Of a stretch of 64,000 nucleotides of DNA, positions 46,205 to 58,528 are shown in pieces. The position numbers and the translations under genes are program-made. How positions within the stretch are numbered: position 1 is the first letter of the stretch; every line of letters starts with the position of its first letter. The DNA lies in assembly GCA_963978545.1 (NCBI GenBank), contig OZ021721.1:36939348-37003347 (forward strand), given 5' to 3'. Source of the stretch: Linyphia triangularis. Taxonomy: Eukaryota > Arthropoda > Arachnida > Araneae > Linyphiidae. The notes beneath the pieces were generated by a model. The model did not search any database. It saw nothing but the letters and a program-made list of their open reading frames with translations, and was not told where the DNA came from.

Positions 46205-46609
46205 AAAAACTAAAAAGCACGCTTTAATAGAAAATCAAACTAAAAAGTAGAACATAATCAATAGATTAAAAAACTAAGAAACACGCTTTAATAGAAAAGT
46301 GAACTAAAAAGTAGAAGATAATTTTAAATAAGTTTGAAATAAGAATAGAGTGATTAACAAGAAATATTTATTTTATCGTAAAAAAGCGTGGGGTGCTTTT
46401 TAAGATATTTTCATAATGGCTCTACTTTTACCAATATCTGTCATTAAATATTTACAAAAATTGACATCAAGAACCGCACGCTTTTTTACGATAAAATAAA
46501 TATTTCTTGTTAATCACTATTCTTATTTCAAACTTATTTAAAATTATCTTCTACTTTTTAGTTCACTTTCCTATTAAAGCGTGTTTCTTAGTTTTTAAAC
46601 TATTGGTTA
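46205..46609. repeat. Nearly perfect long hairpin (about 120-bp arms) with a flanking partial duplication
   Basis: The left arm 46269-46390 and right arm 46477-46596 are reverse complements over about 120 bp with, by my reading, one substitution and one 2-base indel; less perfect pairing extends outward to 46257 and 46608. The loop is about 86 nt (46391-46476). Upstream, 46205-46258 is a direct, diverged copy of the outer arm (both contain CACGCTTTAATAGAAAA and AACTAAAAAGTAGAA). It is a MITE-like palindrome or a fold-back element. Any transcript across it would form long dsRNA. Confidence 0.8.
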
Positions 46610-46775
46610 TACGATAATTGAACGTTATGCGATTTTCCACACCTCTAGTTTACCTTGAATTAATCTTTGATAGTTTTCAAAAGTCGTCTACTATACGGTC
46701 CCTTAAAGTGAGCGTTTTTTACATTTTCTCTAAAAAATCGAGAACTAATAGTCAAAATGGAAAGAAAAAAATTAT

Positions 46776-46790
46776 GGGGGGGGGGGGGGG
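46776..46790. repeat. Poly-G tract (G15)
   Basis: An uninterrupted run of 15 G in A+T-rich surroundings. Similar G or C homopolymers occur at 47307-47314 (G8 after a T run), 23531-23541 (C11) and 55958-55968 (C11). Confidence 0.85.
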
Positions 46791-47906
46791 TTTAGACCAT
46801 GGTAAATCTAATGAAAGCAAAAAAAATATATGTTTCTATTTAAATTTTTTTTTAATTGCTTTATTAATTAATAATTAATTATTAAAAAAGAAATTGATTC
46901 AAAAGCTGATTGCTATTTATGTTTAGCCATTTACAAACTACCTATTGAAAGAAAAATTACTGAAATATATTAATTATTTAAGTATTTATGGCCAAAAAAC
47001 CAACTTTTTTATTTAACATTAATTTATCATTTTCTTTTTATCATTTAAATTACAAACCATTCATTAGAAAATTACGAATTTTTGTATTTCGCATTCTTTT
47101 TTAATGCTGAATCCAAATATGGAATAGTATTATGAGGTTGCTATTGAACTTTTTAAAGTTTGGCTCTGTTTTAATATGTAGATGACCCCTCTTGATAAAA
47201 AAAACTACATACAACTATTAAAAACCTTTCATGATTTACAACGGTACCTTTTGTTTGTTATTTCAACAATTAGAACAAAAGATATAGCTATCGTTCTGTT
47301 TTTTTTGGGGGGGGTACTGTACCTACATGCAGTGAGTTACACTTCTCTTCTTAGACGAATACAACTGAACAGAATGTTTTGAAACCCATTGTATATAATT
47401 TGAATGTACATTGTAAATAAATGTGCAAGTACCAAAGTGACCAAAAATAAATTTTACACAACGATGATTATAAAAGAAACCAAGAATGAATTCTACTGAT
47501 AGAATATATTGGCCATCATTTTAAATGCAAGAAGCCGCCGCATTTCAAACATGCTTTCACATGTCCTACTAAGTTTAAAAACATTTATATGTGGTCATTA
47601 CAAAACTTCAAAATGTTCATTAATTAACCGGGCCCAAAAACAAGTTTTTATTATATTCAGCTTCGAAATATCTCGCAAGACACTTTAGTAAGAGGTAATG
47701 TAGACCGGTGACTGTAAACTTTAAATAGTTCCGAATACTTGACAGTGCGTATTTTATTCTATCAATATTGTAAAAATAACCTCAAATATAAGAATTACAC
47801 TCCTTCCCATCAGTACATTTAACAAATTCGTCCCCCTCCTCTTCTTCGTCCTCAATAATCTAACTGATTTTTTTTCTCGTATAGTATTACCTTGGGTAGT
47901 CTTGAC
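46791..47906. other. A+T-rich spacer
   Basis: No gene or repeat recognised apart from the G8 tract noted above. Confidence 0.35.
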
Positions 47907-48082
47907 ACACCTGATGGCTGTAGAGTTAGCGCTCTGGTCTCGCAAGCCAAATGTATCGCGTTCGAATAGCGGGTTAGACATGGATGATCGTTGTGGTTAG
48001 GAATCCACATTAAGCTATAAGTCACAGCCTGATTAGTCGTCATTTGGCATAAACAAAATCGTTGAGCGTACAAACCAACCAA
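47907..48082 (+). mobile_element. tRNA-derived SINE, family B, copy 1
   Basis: A-box-like TGGCTGTAGAGTTAGCGC and B-box-like GCGTTCGAATAGC are followed by GGGTTAGACATGGATGATCG and a body (GAATCCACATTAAGCTATAAG) shared with the copy at 58340-58528, ending CAAACCAACCAA. The flanks CCTTGGGTAGTCTTGAC (47890-47906) and CCTAGAGTAGTTTTGAAC (48083-48100) look like a decayed target duplication. Confidence 0.75.
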
Positions 48083-48100
48083 CCTAGAGTAGTTTTGAAC

Positions 48101-48889
48101 ATTATTGCGAATTGCTAATCTTTGGCGCTCAATCTGTAAATGTGAGTAATTTTTCTTTTAGTATATCCACTAAATGAATAATTTCACAGATTCTGGATTC
48201 TGCCTAAGACATTCAGTGATATTGATTCCTGCACGGAAAACTGTTAGGAATCCAATGAAATATCCAAGTAAAAGTCGTGGATAAATTAACTGTGCAAATA
48301 CGTAAATCTAATACGAGAATAAAAATAAAATAAAATACGAGGAGGAATCTTCAGAAGTTGAAGCAACATTTTCATGTCTTACGTATTCTCCTGGCATTTT
48401 CTTAAAAGTTTGTACTTTTTCTACTCTAGTTCAGTTTCAATTGTGATCTTTCAAGAGAGCAATCAAATTCTTCTCTTCGTTCAAGAACCTTTGACGTATT
48501 TTAACAATTATATTTGCAGCATTCAAAGTACAATGTTGTTAAGAATGTTAAAGTGCTTTGATGTCCATAACTCTCACCTTTTAACTGACTAAATACCTAA
48601 CTACGACTCATCTAAGGAAACCAGTAGTTTTTTGAAGTTCTACTAGCTGAATGCAGATGAAATGTTTTATTTTTAAAAAGTACTACTGTATTATTTAAAT
48701 TTCATGTGTAAAAACGGCATGTTTTGATTCAAGGGCTTGATTTTTTAGTGTATTACACCATAGTAATAACTATTAGAGTATACTATTAATGAATTTAATA
48801 ATATTTCTTAATCCTTTTCTGAAACCCTTAATACTATAAAAATAACAGAAAACCAGACATCTTAATTAAACTATATTGAGATTTCCTGA
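48101..48889. other. A+T-rich spacer
   Basis: Nothing recognised. A 72-codon open frame at 48374-48592 has no motif. Confidence 0.35.
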
Positions 48890-49345
48890 TTGGTTGGCCT
48901 TTACTACTCCATCAGAGTTAATCCACAGAGGGGAACAAGAAAATAAAATATAATAAGGCACTGAGTGATTGCCAGAGCAAAGAACCTGTAAGTAGGCGAA
49001 GGCTATGCAGTTGCTCGTAATAAAGTAGTTAGGAAATAGGAGCACATAAAAAGATAGAGCACCTTTGTCATAAGTGATACTAAAAAAAAAGAAATTTTCA
49101 AATGCAAATTTGATTTAAAAACAAAATTTTACAGATCGCAAACTTTTATGTCATATAAAATGCGTTAAAAAAAGAATCAGTTAATAAAATATAGTTGTAA
49201 TCATGTAATCATGAAACGTTAACACTTTTTTTTGTTTTGTTAAAGTGCGTCCAAAACGTCTTTAATAATTCACCACGATGTATCATAATGAAGTACCCTG
49301 CTCCTTCTAAACTTCTGCTCTACAATGAGATTGCAGTACAGGGTT
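48890..49345 (-). mobile_element. LINE 3'-region fragment, diverged copy
   Basis: It aligns collinearly with 31140-31640: GGGAACAAGAAAATAAAATA, TAAGGCACTGAGTGATTGCC-AGAGCAAAGAAC, GCAGTTGCTCGTA, AGGAGCACAT-AAAAGATAG, CAAACTTTTATG, AATCATGAAACG, AATTCACCACGATG and TTCTGCTCTACAATGAGAT. It is more diverged than the tandem pair near 31.2-32.3 kb. No coding frame survives. Confidence 0.6.
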
Positions 49346-50741
49346 AAAATAACTCATTGAAGTTATGTTTAAATATTAAAGTATTAGCTATTAAGGAAAT
49401 CGGCCTCATACGTTTACTGTTATTAGTTTCGGAATAAAAATTGCAGAGTTCAGTAAAAAGTATACAAAGAAAAAAAGAATAGAGCGAAAATACATTCTTT
49501 ATGTTCTTCACATCGTGAAAATAAATCGATTTAAAATATCGCGAGCCTTGCAGTTAGTGATGTTTTTTTGGTCGAGAAAGGTCAAAAACAGAATTCCCTG
49601 AAGCAAGGGAATCACACTTTATATATTTATAAACACAGACATTTCTCCAATAAAAGGGGAAAACATATGACTCGATCTCTCTATAGACTTGGAAAACAAC
49701 GCTCGATTTTGTTTTCTTTCTACTTGACTTGCCATTACGTGGCGTCTGTAATGCCGAGTCAGTTTCATACTCTGGAATCTTGCTTTCATCTTGTCTCGGT
49801 AGGATACGATATACCAGCAGATATCCCACATTTGTTTTAGTTTGAGACTCACTTGAGCAGTATGTTTTTTAATACGGATTCAAAATAAAAAGATTTGGAG
49901 CATTGGATTTCGAAACAAACGTAAAGTATTAAAATGGTATTTTGAAATGTGAAGATATCGTGATGCACAAATGTTGTGTGCTATTTCTTGTCGAATTTCA
50001 AATAAAATTTGTAAATGTCGTATATCAAGGGATAAGTGGCTATAAGGGATATGTGACCTTTTCTTAAATCCTGGTTTGATCAACAGAAGAGGGTGTTATG
50101 TGGGAATATGGCACTTACGATAGAAATTATGATTGGAAGGAATCATATTGCATAATAAAAAAATCTAAAAGTAAATATATAATAACCAATACTTCAAAAG
50201 CTACTGTTTTAAACATACCCAATTCATCCAATGATCCTTCACTTGTTAATAAGATTAATGGCTGTATAATTAATTTTTGAAACCTATTAATTTTGCTTTT
50301 TATTTCTATTATCTTAAATTGTTGCTTTCATCCCGTATAGGTCATGGTTTGATAATGAAGATAATATACAAGCCTGAGACACAAATTGACTTATTTAAAT
50401 AAAAACAATAATATAAAGAGTAAATATGCACATTAATAAAAATAATATAATGAATGAAAATATTTTTATCAGCATCAATTGTAACAACGTTTAGGATAAA
50501 GAGAATATTACAATTGAGACCAACCATAAAGATTAATTCATTCAATGAGAAAATGTCGTTTGTGAATTTGGTGAGCTGATTTTTAAAGGTAGGTTGATTT
50601 TGATTCTCGAAAGGAAGAAAGGAAGGATCCCAAAAGCAATAATGATTTAACTCTATTCTATTAATTATAAATCACTACAGTGTAAGTTGCATAGGGAAAT
50701 GTTTTGAATCTAACTTCCATAATGCTTCTGGAAATTTTAAG
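49346..50741. other. Spacer with one multi-frame open stretch
   Basis: 49554-49852 is open in three frames (one plus, two minus, 77-91 codons) and is less A+T-rich than its surroundings. None of the three peptides shows a domain I recognise. The remainder is A+T-rich. Confidence 0.3.
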
Positions 50742-50830
50742 TGATTGATGGATTAATTCAAGATTTTACATGTGCTGTGGCATTTTAATGATTGATTGGC
50801 CGCTCAAACGATTAGATTAATCGATTGATT
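50742..50830. promoter_or_regulatory. Candidate cluster of TGATTGAT-type homeodomain sites
   Basis: TGATTGAT occurs at 50742-50749 and 50789-50796, and GATTAGATTAATCGATTGATT at 50810-50830 adds a third ATTGATT word with adjacent ATTA cores. TGATTGAT is the classical composite site of Exd/PBC with Hox proteins. The clustering within 90 bp is visible; a role as an enhancer is inference, and A+T-rich DNA yields such words by chance. Confidence 0.2.
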
Positions 50831-52313
50831 CATAAAACGAGAAAATGGACAAATGACCTAAAGATCTAATACATCAATGATAGAAGTAATTAACAAATGA
50901 TACAGGTTGCATAGTAATGTACTTTGCTACAACAAGTTATCTGTCTATTTCGATAATTGATTAAAGGAATTAGTAATATAAGTTTAATAAAAGTAAAAGT
51001 ACACAGTTAAAATTAAAAAAATTTCGTGTAGAACGTTGATGTGTTCATTTTAATTAGTAAAAGACTGCATCCATAATTTTCATCTATTTTGACACTTTGT
51101 GAAAAAAATAATGAACATTTTCTTTTAAAATATAAGCGAAAGCATTATTAGGCAGTTTTTAGAATTACCCGCTCTTTAAAACATTTTGGCAACCATTCCC
51201 ATCATTATAAATTTTATTGTATTTTAAGCCTCTCAAATTCTTGTAAAATTGTAAAATACACAAATTCTGCAACAATAGTATCAGACTTAGAAAAAAGGTC
51301 AGTGACCAATATTATTAGTTTTTGTACCTAATAATATTTTAACTCATTACAACTAAATGCAGGTGTTTATTTTTGTGTAATATTTTATTATATATTTTGA
51401 CCGATTGTTATCAAATTTTGAACAGTTGCTTTTAGAAACTTCTGCTATTCTAAACAATTATAATTCAAGATCGTGTTAACATTTCTAAGTCTCTTGAGTC
51501 CCAAACTCTACTAGTGTCTAAAAAACTTGAAACCCATTTATAGACTTAGAGACACTGAAGACTTAGTAAACTAGTATTTCAATATTAACTGAAGAGAAAA
51601 TCGAGGACCAATTGATATTAAGCGATTATTGGGTCTGGAGAGACACAGAAAACTGGATTTAAAGAGTTCAAATGCTGCATAAATAATATATTTAATAAAC
51701 AAGGCAGGAATTTGATTTATTTTGTATGCGAATGCGTCTTGGATTACATTATCCTCTACAGATAACTTCAGTCAAACTGGCTCGTTAACAAAGGAATTGA
51801 TTGTCTTTAGAATATAAAATAACTATCGGCTATTAAAACTTGCCCCGAAAGATTAAAACCTATCCATATAAGTGCAAGTTAGATAGACATGGATTATAGT
51901 TTTCATTTAAGTCCACTTTTCTGGACCATTTCGGTTAAATAAACGCTATTGATCAACCAAGTTCTTAATTTGCTAATTAGTTAATAAAGTTGGTTGAATT
52001 TATTATTTTTTAAATGTCCAACATGAGCATGAAACTATATGTCACAGTTATTCCCTGTATCTAATGACTTTGAAAGAAAGATTGCAGATCATCAGGCGAG
52101 ACTCGAATCTGAAATAGCTCACTTAGAGAGCAATATACTTCAGAAGCGATAATCCTGCCTGTTAAAATTGAAATACTGGTATGCGAAAAACAAGTACCTG
52201 AAATACATACACTAAAAAGGTAATGAGATTTCATTAAATATTAGAAAATATGCATTCAAAATATAATATTTTTTAATCATCTAATAAATATTAGACTTTT
52301 TCAGTGATATTTA
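50831..52313. other. A+T-rich spacer
   Basis: No gene or repeat recognised. Confidence 0.35.
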
Positions 52314-52433
52314 AGGCATGATAATGATGATTCATGGGTAATTTTAAGCTTTGTTGAAAAACTTGGGAAAAATAGGAAATGTCGAAAAATAAAATAATAA
52401 TGACCTAAAGAAGAATGATAAAATGCAGATGTC
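52314..52433. repeat. Member of a diverged 120-bp repeat pair
   Basis: Collinear with 54854-54976: GCAT, then ATGATTCATGGGTAATTTTA against ATGTTATTCATGAGCGATTTC, the shared AAGCTTTGTTG, GGAA, and AGAATGATAAAATGCAGATG against AGAGTGATAAGATTAAGATG. The partner is 2.5 kb away in the same orientation. No coding frame; the family is unknown. Confidence 0.35.
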
Positions 52434-54853
52434 CAAAACTTGCGAAGGGTAAACAGCGACTGATAAATCGTCTAACAAGTTTAATAAGGTATAATAAGCT
52501 GTCATAACATATTAAGTTTTGAGTTATAGGTTTGAGTGACATAGGCAATGTATTATCTTATTTTTTAAAAACGAGAGCAGCCGTATTGATAAAATTCAGA
52601 CTTTAAGTCAATTTTTTACTAATCAGCAATGCATCTAGCATCATTATCGTGGATTCTTAAAGAGTAACAACTTATTAACAGCTTATGACCCAAGATACTC
52701 CCAACCAAGTATCTAAAGAACCTTTCCATTTCTATTCTTGTGCAAGTTAAAATTTGCATTTTCGTATTTAACCTGTAGGGAGTTCATCTCTATAATGTAA
52801 GATGATATAAATTTGCGTTCAATTTGGTACTACATCTATTAATTCCAGATACTATTGAATATATGGTGAAATCTCGTTAGTAATTAGCTACACAATTCAA
52901 ATGTCAAATCTTTTTTGTAAAGAAATAAATAATGCCTCCTACTGGGAATAAATACTCGACTGACAGATAATATGTAATATCTTCCTCTCTACTTCATGCA
53001 GAATTGTTTATTATAATAAGGCCAAGAAGCACGATATACAAATTTAGAAAGGATTTCGGCAGAAAAACTGTAGAATTAAAACTTTTCAAAACATGATTAA
53101 CTTACTAAATATAATCTTATACAACGAGTTCTTCTTATGGAAATCTATCTACAAAGACAGTTATGTTGATAGATGTTATCTCATAGAAGTTATTTCCCTA
53201 TCAGTTATTAATGATGATGTCGATTCTTAAGATGATAAAAACGAGGAAATGTCATATTTAGAACATCCATTAAAATAAAAATATTTATAAATCATTTTAG
53301 ACGATAATATCCTCATAATTTGTTTCTTGACATTGTAAAAAATTCTATTTTTTTTTAACTAAATGGAAATAATATTTTTGAATAGAAGTATTTTAATATG
53401 ATATAAATAAACATTTGACACAAGATTCTTTTAGAAAATAGGTTACAAGAATTATGACTAACTTTTGTGGTCATCTGCCTCATGTGCCTTTCAATGCACT
53501 CAACTTAGCAACAAAAACCGATTTTAACTTCTTAAAAATCACAATTTCTGTCCATTTAAACCTTTATCCTACATCTTTATGCAAGAGTATCCAAGTTATT
53601 TACATTAAAATAGCATTGAATTTACTAGCTATTTGCATAAAACCGCTCATAAAACCATTTTTGAGAAGTTCGTGAAGTTGATTGTTTGGCTTTTAACAAA
53701 TGCTACTAAGTACGGAAATTTATTTTACGTAAGCAGCACTTTGATTTTCATGCTTAACAAATATTTAATTTAAATTTCAATATTTATTCTCTTAAATACA
53801 ATTGTTAATTCGAGAGATTTTTTTTTAAATTTACTTATGAGAGTTTTCCAATTTCTGTTCAGTATGCATCGACCTAGAAATTGTCTATTATCAAGAACAT
53901 ATACTTCTTTTTACCTATTTTTAATTTATCATTTTTATCATCCAAATTTCCATACAAAACCTTAAACTTAATGCTAAAATACATTTAATAATACTGCCTA
54001 GACATAGAGTTTTCCCCAATTTGAATTGTAACATCACCGCATTTTTCAAAGTTTTACCTCCTCAGGCATCGTTGCAACATGCGTTATCTTTAGTTCATTT
54101 TTGTATATACAAGATGAATTTTATTAACTACTTCATTTGTACAATGCTCTTAAATTTTTTGGCTAATGTGGTGCAAATTTTGCACCATATTAAACTTATT
54201 GGATATAGAAGCTAAGAATAAAACTAAAGAAAACAATGCATATATTTAAAATAAAAAACAAACTTGAAGTAACTGTCACAATTAATTGATGGAACTTTTC
54301 GCATCTATTATTTTATTGAAGAAAATAAAGTGCCAATTTAAAAGCATTCTTCATGGTTTTAAAATATCATATTATGAATAGTAAAGTATTCGAAATCTAT
54401 TTGAGATAGGGCTTGCTTACAAAAGTAAGCAGACTTCATTAAGCTACACATTCAAAAAGACGGCATAAAATAATTCAATAGCATATTTCATTTTCATAAA
54501 ATTCAAAGCTAATGCATTTTATGAACACAGAATAACTTTACACAAATGATATATTTAATAAAAGGTTAATTGATGCCAACCATCCATTCCAACTCAACTG
54601 CCAATCTTCCTTCAGTGACATTGGCCAATTATGAAGCTTTTCAAATGAGACAAATTAATTTTACAATCATTACAACTTTTATGAATAGCAGAATATTGGT
54701 AATTAATGCTCTATTAAGAAAATTAATAATTGAAACAATTCAATATTATTAAAACAATAATGTACTTTCTTTTTCAATATGGACGGCTCTTATATCATAA
54801 CTGAAGTCATTTTTAGCTCTTATAATTTAACTGAGCTTTAGCGAACATTTATA
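52434..54853. other. A+T-rich spacer
   Basis: Open frames at 53454-53675 and 54021-54215 lack motifs. No transposon recognised. Confidence 0.35.
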
Positions 54854-54976
54854 AAGCATCACACGATGTTATTCATGAGCGATTTCAAGCTTTGTTGGGA
54901 AAATGAAAAATGAGGAACAAGAAATCATTTGATAATGAATAATTAATCAGACAAGAGTGATAAGATTAAGATGCAA
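54854..54976. repeat. Second member of the diverged 120-bp repeat pair
   Basis: Partner of 52314-52433, sharing AAGCTTTGTTG at its core and several spaced blocks in the same order. It lies in a stretch with GATAA and AATTAATC words that also resembles a regulatory element. Confidence 0.35.
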
Positions 54977-56027
54977 AAGTCTTTCATTTGAAACAATGGC
55001 CGGAAATTGCCTTCTGTGACAATTAATTTTTATACTCTAAAAGAATGATATCAATTATGAATTATAGTACTATGTTATTACGTTAACGACTATGATGGTA
55101 ACAGTCACACCTTAAGCCAGTCTTTAACAAAAAACATTCACTATAGACCATTCTTACTAAAGTTTGAAAACCAGTATCTAGAATTTTCATTCTTAATTCA
55201 AGTATGCATACATGATAAAAATTCTCGGCAGCTACTGCATTTTTACCAATTATTCATTAAAAGACGACAGTTATCATTGCGATGGAAATTTTTGAAAAGA
55301 AGGCAATAAAAAAGAATCATTACGAATTCACTGAAACACTTAACAAAACATATCAAAAAGACTTTTAATAGATGGTTAGCTTTTGTCTCCTGAATTATAT
55401 AACTTATGTATCATGAATATTTTCTGTCTGAATAACCTTAAGAATGTGTAGCTTTTGCGAGGTAACTTTCTGACTATAATTATTTACGTAATCAATACAC
55501 ATTTAAATGTACTTTCAACTGTTTTAAGCAAGGGCAATGATCTCTTAAGTCATATGAAATATTAATCATTGTCAATAAGGAACTTTACTATTAAAAGTCA
55601 GGCCAAAAATTTAACTAACGATGCATTAATGATCAATGTTGTTATTTTTTTTTTTTTTTAAACTGACTGCAGTTTTTCTCATAAATAAGCTTCTATACAG
55701 AAGATGCCGAGGAATTACATTATAGATGTAAGCAGTTATCTGATTTCCATTTCAGTTCTTAACAATTTTCGAAATTGCATTTAAATATTTAAGGGGAAAA
55801 TAAAAAAAAAAAGAGGAAAGTATGGGGAAAGATCTTAAAACAAAAATAAAAGTATGCTTGCCATTACGTTCATTCATTCTGGCTTGTAAATCACTTTCCC
55901 CCCATGCCCTTTTTTTTCTGATTATCTTCTAACAACGATTATGTTATATCTTAACTACCCCCCCCCCCAATAGTAAATAAACTTGTACCAGATCGTTGTT
56001 ATGCACATCTGATATAACATATATCGT
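54977..56027. other. A+T-rich spacer
   Basis: A T15-type run at about 55646-55660, an A-rich run at 55801-55813 and the C11 tract at 55958-55968. No gene recognised. Confidence 0.35.
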
Positions 56028-56194
56028 AAACGGTATAGTGGTTAGCGTTCTAGCTTCTAGATCGCGAGGTTGCGGGTTCGAGTCCCGTGTAAGGCATGGG
56101 TGTTTGTAAATGTATGTTGGCTTGTCAAATGACGAATGTTTCGGCGCATTATAGCCCTCGTGTTGCAGACGGGGCCAGATAATCTGAAAACAAC
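56028..56194 (+). mobile_element. tRNA-derived SINE, family A, copy 4
   Basis: It begins AAACGGTATAGTGGTTAGCG, lacking the first few bases of the other copies, has B-box GGTTCGAGTCCCGTG and the family A body, and ends CTGAAAACAAC. Perfect 10-bp target duplications CATATATCGT flank it (56018-56027 and 56195-56204). Its B-box is closer to the tRNA consensus than those of copies 1-3. Confidence 0.9.
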
Positions 56195-56204
56195 CATATA
56201 TCGT

Positions 56205-56548
56205 TATAATTATTATAAACTTAGATCTACTATCAAGGGCTTAAAGATTAGACTTGGCATCATGTAACATTTTGTTGAAATTACATTGCGTCGTTATCAC
56301 TGTCAACCTTCATGTATTATGACATATATTGTTTTTTATTGTTTAAATAGATAAATTTTCAAAATTATTAAAAGTGTGTATGCACATTTGCCCAACAGTT
56401 CCCAGTTGTCTAAAACCTTCGGAAATATCTCTCTCTCTCAATTCAAGTCCGACATTTCTTGATGAATTAATTAAATTGCATATATTTATCATGCCACTTT
56501 ACCAATTTATGAATTAAGTTATCAGATTTAAATATTTCATTGATATAA
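56205..56548. other. A+T-rich spacer
   Basis: No feature recognised between the SINE and the Tc1 fragment. Confidence 0.35.
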
Positions 56549-56875
56549 TCACAGTGAAACATATACCCTTAGATTTCTGGTAAAAAGACCTTTTTCATTA
56601 AGCCTTCTGTATACCGTTTTCCGTGATACAGTAGTTCCAGTAGCGGCTGAAAGTTCTGAACTTAACTGGTGAGCAGAAAGCTCCCTGTTACGATGGATAG
56701 TTATTGCCAGATATCGATCTTCAGAAGCAGTTGTCATTCGTTTACGATCTTGTTCAGGTTTCTTACAACAGTTCCATCGTTTTGGAATTATTTCAATTGC
56801 GTAGAGACTGTCTGTCTTTAAATACTCAGACATATGGCTCCTTCTATGTTTGACTGCTCTGCTTCTAAACGGCCA
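56549..56875 (-). pseudogene. Tc1 transposase N-terminal fragment
   Basis: The minus strand encodes the DNA-binding half of a Tc1-family transposase. A frameshifted start (GRLEAEQSNIE, then an RQTVS piece of the first helix-turn-helix) leads into an open frame from about 56780 reading KPEQDRKRMTTASEDRYLAI, RNRELSAHQLSSELSAATGT and TVSRKTVYRRLNEKGLFTRN. This is the linker with its TTAxEDRYL motif and the second helix-turn-helix (HTH_Tc3_2). The fragment ends at VYVSL, where relatives continue with xxHRRARLxW and the DDE domain, all missing. About 110 of roughly 340 residues remain. One frameshift is needed near 56800. Confidence 0.8.
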
Positions 56876-58339
56876 ACAAGTTTCACTTCAAAAATTCTTC
56901 AAATTGGTACTTGAAAGTTATAACAAACCGATTTGAGTCCTTACACACTGAAATAAAATGCTTTGTTGCAGAAAAACACTCAGATATTCATTTTGCGCTA
57001 AGGGCTTGATTCAACTTCGAATGACGTAAGTATAGATTTGCATATCAGAAACAGTTTGATTACTTTTAATTAGATAATGCTAATTAGGCTTGTTTTTCAC
57101 ACATTCCCAGCAAACATGTATCACATTTATTGGATATTTCAATGAATATCTTTATTTTTGGGTATGTAAAGATAAATTTAGACATGAGTGTAGTTTAGAC
57201 AACTGCAGCATTTTATAGTTTGGTTTGATATGAAGACACTTTCTAAATTCTGATTATTAAAATTCCATTTTATGTATTTTTTCTACAATGTCTCTAATTG
57301 AATTTAAAAGACTACATTTATTGGAAAAGATAATAATATATAAGAGCACTATACATTTTTTAATGTTGGGTTTCCTAGTATATTCCAAAGAGATAGATTA
57401 ACTATCATCAAATTACAGTATGTTGTTTAAACTAAATTAGTTTACCACTGCACTTTTATATAAAATAAAAAAAATAAAAAAATTACGACCATCGTTTTCA
57501 TTTCATCCACCAGTTAAATGAAAAGGAGCAAAATAATTACTGGTGAAAAATAAAAGCAATTTATTTTGTATATTTCTTTTTCTTTATCTAAATACACCTA
57601 ATTCAACCCTAAGAAGATCTCTGCATTCATCAACGTTTTAAAGGCTAATATTTTGAATTTTATGGTTTTTAAAAAAATTCGATATTTGAACGACCTGGCC
57701 CAGTAAGATTATCCCAAAAATTCAGATGCCTGATGTACATTTCGAATAAGAAAATTTTTCTTGCTGGTTTTTCAACTATGTATTTCATCTTAATCCTTCT
57801 TATCCAATGCTGTCAACTCCATTTACTAATTTACTCACCAGGGTTTGAAAGGAATTTTCTTTTATATACTTTCCTCTGCTCTAGACTCAATTACACTACA
57901 TCTTCTACGTCAAACGTAGTATCGGATTTTCCTGAGTTCCAATCCGATTACGTTACATAATATTTCAGATATATAAGTACAAGAAAAAAAAGATACGTCT
58001 TAAAACCGATTCAATAAACTCGCAGCTTTCGAGTCCCGTGAGGTAAAATCGGGGTTTTCCCAAATGCAAGAATCGGCTACTGTTCTCTGGTTTTAAATTT
58101 TATTTCATTGAAGATATATTTTATTCTGTCATGAATAAGCACAGGACTACCAATAATTATTTATCTGAATGAGTAGTGTAATAATTAATTATTCTTGAAG
58201 ATAGCCATAAATATAAATTGTGCATATACTACAAATAATATACTTTTAGAAATTTAAAGAACTCCAAGAAAAGAGTTATAGCATAGTTACATGTTAATAT
58301 TTATAAGTAAAATTAATTATTTAAATATTGTTAATCGTT
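56876..58339. other. A+T-rich spacer
   Basis: A hydrophobic 75-codon open frame at 57733-57960 has no family motif. TTTCGAGTCCCGTGAGG at about 58028-58044 looks like an isolated SINE B-box remnant. Confidence 0.3.
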
Positions 58340-58528
58340 AACTATTGCTCAGCGGAAGAATATTCACCTGGAATGTAAAACACATGCCAAGTTGCCGGGT
58401 TTGAATCCCGGGTTAGGCATGGACGTTCGTTGTGTTTCGGAATCTACGTTAAGCTGTAGGTCCCGTCCTGATAAGCCGTTATTGTGCACAAGAATGTTTG
58501 AACACACAAAGCAAACCAAACCTGATAT
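58340..58528 (+). mobile_element. tRNA-derived SINE, family B, copy 2
   Basis: A-box TTGCTCAGCGG and B-box GGGTTTGAATCCCGGG are well preserved and are followed by TTAGGCATGGACGTTCGTTG and a body (GAATCTACGTTAAGCTGTAG) homologous to 47907-48082, ending near CAAACCAAACC. Open frames of 74 codons on both strands are artefacts. No clear target duplication. Confidence 0.75.

Noticed and set aside
49554..49852. Three overlapping open frames on both strands
   Set aside because: No frame shows recognisable residues or splice context, and openness in several frames reflects a locally lower A+T content.
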